Assembly: GCF_029873635.1 (NCBI RefSeq)
Contig: NC_080427.1
Location: 71,040,848 to 71,104,847 of the forward strand
DNA length: 64,000 nucleotides
Reading direction: 5' to 3'
Source: Malania oleifera
Lineage: Eukaryota; Streptophyta; Magnoliopsida; Santalales; Ximeniaceae
Shown: positions 22,761 to 33,500 of the stretch, piece by piece
Layout of the letters: each line of letters opens with the position of its first letter
How positions within the stretch are numbered: the first letter of the stretch is position 1
Notes under the pieces: generated by a model
Databases searched by the model: none
What the model was told of the DNA's origin: nothing
What the model saw: the letters and a program-made list of their open reading frames with translations, nothing else
Translations under genes and position numbers: made by a program

Positions 22761-24009
22761 TTTTAATGTTTATAACACGTATTGACCTTAGCATTTGCAT
22801 TTCAGTAACTTTTACTTTTTGTACATTTTTTTTTAATTATCTATTTTATAGATGAATGAGCTAATTTAAGTGTTATCTAGTGGTGGCAATTACAACTCAT
22901 ATCCATTAAACCTAAATAAAAGTGTTAGGATACACTAATGTAATTATATGGGTCATAAATAGATGACCCATTTGGACCTATTTATTAAATGAGTTAGATG
23001 AGTGTACCTTCTTAACACGTCAACCCATTAAATTTTTAATCTTATTAATTATAATAGTAATTCATCTATTTAATTTATCACATTTAAAAATATATCGCGA
23101 GTAATTAACTAATATTATAATTTGAATATCTATGTGTAGTGTAATTATATATTATTCAGTTAAATATTTATATAATTACGTAGATAATTTAACTTGATTT
23201 CCAAATTAATTAATCAGCATGCATGCATGTTCATAATTGTACAATTGATTCGGTTTATGCATGTCCATCATTATCTAGGTATGTGATTATGATATTTTCT
23301 AGACTTTTCACTTGTAATTAAATTACATAATTACGTAATTAATATTATAATTCAATATATATATATATGTAATTACCCAATTATGTAGATGTACTTAATT
23401 TGATTTACTTTGATTTTTCAAACCAATTAATATTCATGCATGTATATACTTTACATAATTGGTTCAATTTAGATATGTCCGTAATTTTATAGGTACGTAA
23501 TTATATTAACTATTGATACACCTATCATTTGAAGTTAAACTACGTAATTACATACTTAATGACGTTATTTCAGAAAATTTATGTACATAATTTTGTAATA
23601 ATGAAAAATTCAGTATAGATATATTTGTAATTATGCAATTATAAATATAAGCAATTAGTTTGATTCATTTGTGTCGACTTTTTTGTCAGATCCCTGTTTT
23701 GATTATGATAAACCACAGTATCTCATCTGTGTGCTTTGAGTATTTGAGTAGATTTATGTTTTAGTTAGCAAAGATGATGATGCAATGTGGAAGCCGTAAG
23801 AGCCCCTAAACGAGCATATCCCGGTGTATTCCATAAAATTGCAAAGGAACCATGCATGAAGATCGATTTATATTTCAAGTTGTATTATATTTTTATATTT
23901 ATCATTTTGGGTCTGTAATCTTATATGATCTATAATAATTAATGCATTGCGTGCATGATAGGACTAATAAACTCGAATGACCATAAGGATTCGAATGACC
24001 TTAGGGCAC

Positions 24010-24485
24010 CCTTCAGTCGACCGACGCCAGATTTTTGGGGTTATCTCTCAAAGACCTTAGATTGACTTTATGATCCCAAAATATCACATGAAAAGTCTCC
24101 TATAACTTAGAAATGAGAATTATGTGAGAAGGGGTGACTTTATATAGAAATCAGAACTTAAATACACAGTTTTTGTATGTTTGATCAATCGAACCAAAAC
24201 ATACAGAACACCTTCGGTCGGCGGAACCTCCCTGGGGTCAACAAGTTGACTCTTTAGTCGACCGACCATAAATGAGCTGCAACACTCTGGTCGACCGAAC
24301 CATCTCGGGGGATGTCCCAACGCTTTAGTCAACCCAACCTTCAAATTCAAAAGACCTTGGTTGACCAAACCTCGGAGATCAGAAATCACCTCAAGTCTGG
24401 TCGACCGAACTCGTAGTTAAAATTATCCCTGGTCGACCGAACTGGGCACCATGGTCAACCGAATCATCAAGATGGTCGACTGACC
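24010..24485. repeat. Array of GGTCGACCGAAC palindromes in the U3 of LTR A
   Basis: About ten variants of GGTCGACCGAAC, at about 24017, 24205, 24254, 24290, 24328, 24359, 24397, 24430, 24452 and 24473. The core CGGTCGACCG is a perfect palindrome with three CpGs. Spacing is irregular (15 to 190 bp), so this is not a simple tandem repeat. It ends about 120 bp before the TATA box. Confidence 0.85.
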
Positions 24486-24600
24486 CTCTTGGGTTCCCCA
24501 ATTTTTACCGAGTTTAAATTGGGTTAATTTTAATTAAACTCACTTAATTTTTTTCTAAAATACCCAGCGTGTCCCCAATGTCTATAATTTTTCCAAATTC

Positions 24601-24610
24601 TATATATAGG
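24601..24610 (+). promoter_or_regulatory. TATA box of solo LTR A
   Basis: TATATATAGG is followed by CCCTCATTTGCAAAATTA, a phrase conserved after the TATA box in LTR B (57729). It probably marks the former retroelement promoter. Confidence 0.6.
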
Positions 24611-26870
24611 CCCTCATTTGCAAAATTAACACAAGATTAGGGTTTTGAGATTAGCCAAAATCCTCTGAAAATTTTTTTGGCCAAAATCATTTATACTTCC
24701 ATATTTTTCATACTCATTGCCAAAATCTCTTCTCCTATACTCATCTAACCATTTATTTTGAGTGAGATTGTTTTTACATAATCTTCATACAAGCTCAAAC
24801 TCTCTCTCATTTATATTTGCTTATGTATTGATTTTTAGAGAGTTGCTTAAGATTTTTCCCATAATATTTCACTCATAAATATTTGATTGGGAAAAATCTT
24901 TGCTTGGCTTAAGATCTTACATCCTCATTGCAAGATTCATAAGTTTGATTTGTGTATTGACGAAAATATCTTTAGCAAGCTTAAAACCTTATTATCTACT
25001 GTGCTTTATATTTGAGAAATATTTTTGTGATATTTATATAGGGTTGTAGAGGCTGTTAGATTATTCACACAAGAAGCATATTAGCTTAAGATCAAAAGTC
25101 TCACTCTCATATACACACATTGATATATCTTGTGTTGAAAGTTAACACAGTGGTTAACAAAATCTCACTTGAGCTTAATATCCTGTCATATGTGAGTACA
25201 TTATTTGGTTAAGCATATTAGTACATATTTGCTTAATGTAAGAAGCATATTTCCGTATACGCAAAATTCTATTGTTTGTTGTACTTCAGGCGTGGGCCTG
25301 AAGAGGGAGACTAGCCCTGGTAAATAGTCCTGGATTGGCTTAGAGTCGGTTAGGAAAGTTAGGTGCACCATCCTGTTAAGGTGTAGGTTGAGGTCAACCC
25401 TATTAATTGACCTAATTGTAACCAGTGCCGCTCCACCCGTTAAGTGAGCATTAGTGGAATCCTCGGACTTGCGAGTTAAAGGTGGAGACATAGGCAGTAT
25501 TGGCCAAACCTGATAACATATATGGTGTTGATTTTATTTTCCACAATTTACGTTCTGTTCCTGTATGTTTATGTTTATTATTTGAATTTTTTTTAGGATT
25601 GTGAATGCATAGAAAGAACCTAAGTTTGTAAAATAGTCTGCTAGATTAGCTAAACCTAGGAAGAATTTTTAAATTTCCAATTCACCCCCCCCCCCCCCCT
25701 TTTTTCTGGGGAATACACCAAAGCTAACAATTTGTATGCAACATGCATATATATATATATATATATATATAATTACATATTGATTCAATTTAGATATGTT
25801 CATAATTATATAGCTATGTAATTATAGTATTAGTTATACTAATCATTTGAAATTAAATTTTATATATATATATATGTATTATGTAATTAACACAATAATT
25901 TGGAAGTCTACATGCCTAATTTTTTAATTGTAGGCAATTCAATTCAGTTATGTGCATAATTATATAATTATACATATAAATAATTGGTTTGATTTGGTTA
26001 TCCAAACCATCTAATATGCATTCATATACATAATTAAATAATTGATTTGATTTAAATATGTTAGCAAAAATATAGATCTTTATTATTATAGTCTTAGCAA
26101 CACAACATATCATTTCAAATTAAACTACATACATCAGTTAATATTGTTATTTGAAAATTTATATACATGATTTTGTAGTTATGGAATATTCAATTTAAAT
26201 ATGTACGTAATTAATTACACAATTATATATGTATGTAATTAATCTGATTTAATTTTTCAAACTAATTAATATACATGCATGTACATAATCATGTAATTAG
26301 TTCGATTTAGATATATCCGTAATTATGTACATATGTAATTATATTATTGATTGCACCTATAATTTGAAACCAAACAACATAATTACATAATTAATGCTAT
26401 AATTTGAAAACATATGGATATAATTTTATAATCATGGACAAACATACACACATGCTTATTAATTACTTATTAATATGTACATAAATGCACATAATTACTT
26501 AATTATCGAAGAACCTTTAATGATGACGAGAAGATGCAACAATAATGTTTGAAAAGTTTCACCTTGCATTCAACGATTGATTTTGTATGCTTTAAAATAA
26601 ATTGGATAAATGAGTTTACTCATCTAAATATGTATGCATCATAAATAGGTCAAATATTCTATATTAGCAGATCATAAATGGATCAAATATTTTAACCTAA
26701 TTAATTTTAACCCTAACAATCTTAATCCATATCCACCCTTTTTAACATGTATAGTTTTATCCATTGGCTAGTCTTAATCCGACAACTAGGTACATTGACC
26801 TGTTCTGCTACCTCAAGTCATACATATAACTGTTGGGGATACGTTTCAGTTTAAGCTTAAAACTTTCAAG

Positions 26871-27336
26871 TTAGATCAACCAGTACGATAACAAAGCTTT
26901 AGGTAGGGGAGGGGGGGGCATATCTTTTTTGTTTCGGCTTTCAGAATCATTTCCCATCAGACCATCAAACCACAGATCAATATAAATGGGCAATGTATCA
27001 CCTGCACCCGACTGAGATGAGTAGCAGCTGTGCAGGGCTGCTATAGAGTGAAATTTTCTAAGCCTGAGAATCATAAAATCCGAACCACCAGTGCATTCTA
27101 CCAAGCAAATGTTATTCAAGCATGCCATAAACTGGAAGGAAAAAAAAAAAAAATTGCAGGGTCCATGGGTTTTGAGGGCAAGAAAACAGATTTCAACCCT
27201 TTTGACAGTGCATCTGTAATAGACAAATATTACAAATCCAAACCTATCACAAGCTTTAAAATGTTAAATTGCTATACTAATTTTTGTCAGTTCACCAAAA
27301 CAACCCTGTTAAATCTGCCTCTATTGGTTTCAGTGA
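26871..27336 (-). other. Probable 3' untranslated region of the AL gene
   Basis: Sequence downstream of the AL stop on the minus strand. It has mixed composition, unlike the AT-rich array beyond 26770, and no transposon signature. I could not place a polyadenylation signal, so the left limit is a guess. Confidence 0.35.
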
Positions 27337-27591
27337 CTACGGCTGTCTACCCCTCTTCAAGCTGCAAGATGGGCATTTGTACTGCTTAATACTCTCAGCC
27401 TTTGCTGGGGTAATCTTCACACACTTTCCATGGAACCACTTCTCACAAATGTCGCAACCAATCCAAAACTCATCAGCGTTGTAGTTTCCACCGCAGCTTC
27501 CACAAAGGGTTTCACTATGTTCATCTTCATCTTCCTCGTAACTTTCATCTGCAAGTCTCGGGTTGCCTTTAACTTGTCCATCACTTGATCT
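27337..27591 (-). CDS. AL: AL gene exon 5 (PHD finger)
   Basis: A 255-base last exon after acceptor CCTTTAG; it encodes residues 157-240 and ends with TAG at 27339-27337. It holds the whole C4HC3 PHD finger (C-G-S-C, C-D-I-C, H-G-K-C, C-P-S-C), followed by the basic tail LKRGRQP. Intron 4 is 201 bp. Confidence 0.95.
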   Translation of the reverse strand, partial: RSSDGQVKGNPRLADESYEEDEDEHSETLCGSCGGNYNADEFWIGCDICEKWFHGKCVKITPAKAESIKQYKCPSCSLKRGRQP

Positions 27592-30500
27592 CTAAAGGGG
27601 AAACGATCCTAGTTAACGCTTGCAGAATATGTTTAATAGCAAGCAAAAAAAAAATGCAGGGATCAATGAAAAAAACTAAAAAATTCCTTTCTTTCAAGAG
27701 GGAAAAGCATTTTTAAAATCTAGGCTCGCTCTACAAGCTTTAGTTCACCTTATACCATACATGTCTCCAACAAAAAAGATAACTAAACACACCTTTGTAC
27801 TAGCACGGGATTTACTTCCACTATCCATGGTGGGCTTGTCTTTCACAGGCTTCCTTTCTGTGACAACCTCAAAGACAGTGGGCAGATCGTTGATCAAGCT
27901 AAACAGACGCTTTCTGCCAAGTCAAAAAGAACACAATTAATTACTTATGAACAAAGCCTAACGCTTAATGGAATGTAAGATCCATAAGCCCAAGTAAGTA
28001 CCAAAAAAAAACCCTTAGAACATGATATCAGGATGCCCTCTGGTCTGCAAAACAACAACAAAGAAAGCAGGCAACAAACAGATCATTCCCTTCCCTTCCA
28101 ACTCTTTGGCACACATGGCCATGGTTCATAAGGAATGGCACAAAATCAAACTGGCAACCTTTTTCTGTAGCCACATGCAGCCATGCAGTATGATGGACAT
28201 ACCCACAATTCCATGCATGCAGCCATGAACATGCACTCATCTAAAAAAAATGTTTGCGTATTTAAGATCCATAAATATTATAATTATGAAACCAAACTCT
28301 ATAATCTGGTAGGCAACACCAAAGCATAACACCCTGCACCCACGCACATCTTGAAATAGCAATCATGGCATGAGTTTATGCTGACTGACAGAGAGTAGTG
28401 TTGTACATGTATAGATACTAAAGAAAAAATACCCAGTAGAGAGAGAGAGAGAGAGAGAGAGATATGGTTCATTTTACCAAATTCAAGTTGAATACTAGGG
28501 AGAAAAAGAAAAAGGGAATTTACTTTTAGAGAAAGAAAAAGTACTCCACAAGGAAGGGACTCACTGATACTGTTTAGATCATCTCTTGACATCACAGAAA
28601 GACTTAACCTGCGTTTAGGAGCATGGATTTCAGGCTTTGAATTTGGATTTGTGAATTTGGACAGAATACACTACAAAATTGTATTGAATTTTTTCCAAAT
28701 CCACACAATCCAAATTTCTGAAATTCATGCTCCCAAACACTACCTTATTGTTATTGATTATGAAACTTAAGGGTCCTTTTGGTTAAGGTTTCATATACAA
28801 TTTTCTGTATCCAGAAATGCAGGATACAAATAAATAGGCAGAATTCAAGTTTGGCTAAGCGTTTTCAAAAAACTGATTTCAGAAATTATATGAAAATACC
28901 CCTAAAATATAAACGTTTTCAGGAAATGATTTTAAGGTGCTTCTTGGGTTCTTGAATAGAGTTTTCCGGATGCAATGAAGACATAGCGTACAGGGTATAA
29001 CCAATTTTTTAAATTATAATGGTGATAAAGATACTAATAATATTAATAACAATTATTATTATTTCTATTACTATTTTATTAAAAAATTGTCACTTGAATC
29101 ATCCTTAACCAGATGCAGCTTTACTGTTCTAATTTTTTGAGAACAGTTTCAAAAGCAATTAACCAAATGCATTTTTGAGTATAAAAAGTACATGATAGAA
29201 TCCCTTGTTTTCATTTTTAAAAACAATACGAAAACTTGCTTTTAGATCCTCAACCAAATGGGCCATAAGAATCCAAGGCAAAATAATGGGGAGATATAAG
29301 GGAGACCTAAATCAAAACTTAGGGAAGAACTTTGAAAAACCTCTTAAGAAAGTCCACCAACTAGGTTAATCCAAATATGAAAACATCACCCCACAAAAGT
29401 GCAAATCATTCTCAAGTGTGTGTGTGGGTGGGTGGGTGGGTGTGTGTCTTTTACTAGATCCTGGTTCTCCCCAACATAAAATATTTCATACAAGTATTGT
29501 AACTCTAACCAATAGAATGAGTTCTCTAGATTCAACAATTTTCAAATAGTAACAAACCTAATACCCATTAAACTCATTTGTTTCCAGAAAGTGTGAAATC
29601 CTACCATAACTAGTGAGACAGAGTGACTCGGTACTGATCATTACAGAATCCATGAGTGGTTCTCAAACTTGCCGTTCAGCCATAATGATGCAGTTCAGTT
29701 GCTATCACAGGGGCTCTATAAGGAATCAGTGCAGATCAGAGGCAAGTCCTTCAATCCGAAGCTGGAGAAGATTGAAGAGGAGATTTTATTTTTATTTAGA
29801 GGAAAATCCTCAAGTAAATCAGCAGATAGGGTTTTTTTGGTGGTAGCTCACTTATTATAAGTGTGTCTTTCATCTACATTCATTCCTTTGAATTGACTAA
29901 TCAAAAATATTTTTGCAAATTTTGTTATTTCATCAGTCGACAAGGAACTATATATTTTGGACTTGGGAATGGACAGTAAGAAGGGAAGGGACAGAATATG
30001 AGAAGGAAAGATTCTGTGTTTATTCCTGGGGTCTGAAAAGCTTCCAGTTTTTTTCTTTTTTTGTTTGTGGGGGAAGGGGGGGGTGGGGATGGCGGTGGTG
30101 GTTCATTGAGGTATTGCAATCACTTGCGGATTTTGAGAAGGTTCAGTGCAGCAGGGCAGGAATTGCCAACTGTGAATGATGGAGTTGGCTTGAAAGATGT
30201 GGCTAAGGGAGTTTATCGGTCATTATCAACTGATAATGGTGGCTGGTGCTGCAATTCTTGTGATATTCTATAAGAGCTTATTACGCACAAGAAGTCAGTG
30301 GCTGAGGAGGACAGGTGGCTATGACTTTCTGGTGTTGTAGAGAAGGAAGAAAGGGGAATCATTTGGTTCTTTTCCTTAATTTTTCTTTTGGTGCGAGAAA
30401 AATTTGGTGGACTTAACTTGCCAGGAAGTCTGGTCCGTCGGTTAGTTATTGGGATAAGCACCAAACTTAAAGATTCAGGCCCAAAAAGTCGAAAGAGTAG

Positions 30501-33500
30501 TGGTTTAAATCAAGCCGCAAGTGCTCTTCACTCTCAAGGCTCAGCTGGAGCCATAGTAGTCAGAGGCGCAAGGTGAGCCGAGGCACAAAGGGTATTTGAA
30601 GCCGAGGCACACAACTATTAAAATGCTGTGAAATGCCTATTTGGGGTAATTGATATATGAACATATGAATATCTAGTAATATTAGAATTTAAAATGCCAA
30701 AACATTCAATAGCAAAATTGGAAATTTAATGAAATTGCCAAGGCCAAAAGCATCAACAATTCAACATAGTTCAACATAAAAATAAAGGAGTACAAAACAA
30801 ATTACAAAACAGTAGCTAAATTCAGTAAAAAAAAAGTATTATGTATTAGTTATAAACTTGCATTAAACTACATATTTAATTACATATAATATTATAAGAA
30901 GCAGCAGCAGGCAGCAGGCAGCAGAAAGAAGAAGAAGAACTGAAAAGGAGTAGAGGAAGGAGACGAAGAAGGAGGAGGAGGAGAAGAAGAAGAAGCAGCA
31001 GGCAGCAGAAAGAAGAAGAAGAAGAAAAAGAAGAACTGGACAAGAAGAAAAAGAAGACAACTTACGAAGGTTCAAAGGCTCGAAGACGAGCTCACTGCCG
31101 GTTCGAAATGTTGAAGGTGAACTCATGCTGCTGGTTTGAAATGTCGAAGGCGAACTCATGCTGCTGGTTTGAAATGTCGAAGGCGAACTCATGCTGCTGG
31201 TTCAAAGGCTCACAAACGAACTCGCGAAGGGTCGTGCTGGTTTGAAATGTCGAAGACGAACTCACGCTGCTGGTTCAAAGGCTCGAAGATGAGTTCGCGA
31301 AGCCTCCTGCTGGTTCGAAGGCTCCCACTGGTTTGAAGGCTCAAAGATAAACTCACGCTACTGGTTCGAAGGCTCCTGCTGGTTCGAAATGTGCAAGACG
31401 AACTGGCGAAGGGTCGTGGGGCTTTGAAGGGTCGAAGAGGGCTAGGGCTCTTGTTGGTTGGAATCGAATGAGGGCTAGGGCTCTGGCCTCTAACTATTTC
31501 CTTATTTAATAGGCTAAAAAATTTCAAGGCGCGCCTCACGTCGACTGGCGCCCCTCTGCGCCTCTTGCAGGTTGTCTCGCCTCACATGGGATGAGGCGCT
31601 GGCCTCTTCGCCTCTCTGCGCCTCACGCCTAGGCGCGCTTTTAACAACTATGGCTGGAGCAGCATGTGCTCATCACTCTCAAGGCTCAGCTGGCCAGGAT
31701 AGTTTAGAAGGCCAAGCCCACAGGCCTGTTTCAAAAGTTATCAGGCATTCATCTCAAATGAGACAGTTATCAAATTTCCAATGAAATTGGGAAAGGAAAG
31801 TAACTGTGGGTTGATTTAGTCTCGAGCTCCAGTGAAGGCTTTCTCTCAGGTGAGAGGCAATATTGACAGTAACAATGAATTTGTTTCTTCTCCGACCAGT
31901 AGTCATCTTGCTATTAGAAAATTTCAGACCCTGGATTTTTGTCCAGGGGTCATAGCTTTAATACCCAGTAAGGAAAGGATTAAATTTACTGGTGACTCTA
32001 CGAAAACAGAATTGGTATTAGTGGATCTGAAGGGGAAGTACAACAGTGAAAGTAAGACTCAAGGTGCAGGAAACAGTGCTGGATATCATGCATCAGTGGC
32101 TAGGTTTACTAAGGTTTACAATCATCATAGGCTGTGCAGACAGGTTTATGTACAAACTTTCGAGCGCAAAGTGTAAACAACTTAATCCAGAGGAGAGTAC
32201 TTCAAAATTTTTAACAAGAAAGAATAAAAATAGTTTGTCTATTAGGGAGAACTTGACAGTTGACAATATTAAGTGACACTTCAGGAGAAGGTATTTCAAA
32301 ATTTTTAACTCTATTAGTGAGAACTTGACAATATTGAGTGATGGTTCAGGATAAAAGGATCACAAGGGTTAGTTTTTTATGGAAATAGAAAATGGAGTGA
32401 TGAAGACGAAACGGACAGTGATTTTGATCAGGAGTGTGTGTGTGTGATGATGGTCCATTGTCATTGGATGAATTTCAGAAGCAGTAGGCCGTGAACCATA
32501 TTTATTAGATGATGAGTGACGTTTTGCATGCATCAGTGTCTCCTTTAGATGCTTTGGAATGTGGTCCTATGGTGGGATGGGTTTTTGAACAGCAAACATC
32601 TCCATTTAAAGGGGATGGTATTTCATCCACTGCCATCTCTCCTAAAGAAATCAACAAGAACAATATTGAAGCTCAACAATTGTTGGATAAGATGCTTGAG
32701 ATTGCCTGATCAGGGAGGATAAGAAGTTAGGACAAATGGCGGTGAGAGTAAGCTGAAAGGAAGATTATCTAGTGATTTAAACTTTGAAGACAAACTCATT
32801 TCCAAAGCTTCAACCAGCATCTGAAATGAAAAAACTGCATTTAAAAAAGCCATATTAGGCATCAATATGTTCAATTTTCATTTGTACATTGAGATGATTT
32901 ATAAATGTAGACAAAAACTTTAACCATCTGGTAAACCTACAAAGTATGCTATATTCAATTATATCTTGCTTCACAGCTTTATTTTTATTCATAAGTGTCT
33001 GTTGCATCAAGTATCAATATTGTAAAATAAATTAACTTTACATTTCAACAAGGCTAAAGCTCCCAAAATATTTACTGCATGTTTGCACAACCATTAGTTA
33101 CCACTAAACATAAAAGAAACACCAACTTCTACAGGTATTAGTACAAGATTTGACCTTTCTTTTAATGAGTAAAGAAGTATGCATGGTTCACTTGATCCCT
33201 AGTTAGTCTGAACTAACACTTATTTCTACGTCTACACAACTAATTTTATGATTCAAACTATTTGTTTGTTTTTCCAATGTTCCCCATAGCATCTGCAATT
33301 TATGCGGCTCAAAACCTTGAAAGATTTTGTCACAACTCATACAGGGACAGATGACCCTCCTTAGATAATCCTGAACCTCTCAATAGAGAGACCAAACAAG
33401 GAGGCCTAAATTCCATGCTTGAGTTGTCTTGGATACCTAAGTTTCAGGTATATAAATCCCTCCATCTTCCCTTGGAGGGTCAATGTGGTACATTTTCAAG

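Larger units (their letters stand above)
23672..25729 (+). mobile_element. Solo LTR A, copia-like family
   Basis: A 2058-bp sequence from TGTCGAC to GCTAACA flanked by ATTTG at 23667-23671 and 25730-25734. It is related throughout to copies D, B and C: TTTTGATTATGA near the start, a palindrome array, a TATA box, a run such as GGCCTGAAGAGGGAGACTAG, and AATTCACCCCC near the end. There is no internal region or second LTR, so recombination between LTRs has probably removed the rest. The family is probably Ty1/copia (SIRE-like LTR ends), but with no protein to read this is an inference. A poly-C run sits at 25685-25699. Confidence 0.85.
23080..26480. repeat. Degenerate tandem array, about 250-bp period, split by solo LTR A
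   Basis: A phrase like GATATGTCCGTAATTATGTA followed by CACCTATCATTTGAAATTAAAC recurs at about 23250, 23468, 25787, 26055 and 26308. After removing the LTR insertion the spacings are about 220, 256, 268 and 253 bp. Units also share CATGCATGTACATAAT and TCAATTTAGATAT. Divergence is high and there is no coding potential. Confidence 0.6.
22878..26770. mobile_element. Possible DNA transposon containing a tandem array
   Basis: The left end (TAGTGGTGGCAATTAC, then GGGTCATAAATAGATGACCC and GACCTATTTATTAAATGAG) resembles plant hAT-type termini. The right part (about 26600-26770) contains related phrases in inverted orientation, such as GAGTTTACTCATCTAAATAT and ATAAATAGGTCAAATATT. No transposase is visible and the exact termini and target duplication are uncertain. 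The tandem array and solo LTR A lie inside. Confidence 0.35.
29640..32710 (+). pseudogene. Degenerate LINE ORF1-like sequence
   Basis: A series of coding-like stretches on the plus strand, opposite to the AL gene. They are interrupted by stops and by the hAT-like insertion at 30552-31652. The parts at 29669-29860, 29913-30179, 30388-30551, 31660-31784, 31832-32176 and 32509-32709 look like one decayed ORF. A W-x-W...YSWGLK-x-F stretch followed by a Gly-rich segment resembles ORF1 of plant L1 elements, a weak match made from memory. No ORF2 follows. It could instead be another retroposed gene. Confidence 0.35.

Noticed and set aside
24010..24485. Restriction or recombination attachment sites (GTCGAC palindromes)
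   Set aside because: Occurrence in many LTR copies with variable centres fits a regulatory or structural motif, not a single att site; no recombinase is nearby.
25201..25491. Conserved protein-like ORF on the minus strand of LTR A, similar to one at 39817-40002 in LTR D
   Set aside because: Both are antisense to the LTR and reflect nucleotide conservation of the LTR; frames break in copy B.
25685..25699. Poly-C run as a biological signal
   Set aside because: It is an expansion of the ATTCACCCCC end motif common to these LTRs, or a sequencing-length error.
31136..31539. Repetitive ORFs on both strands
   Set aside because: They are translations of the 33-bp minisatellite within a non-autonomous transposon.
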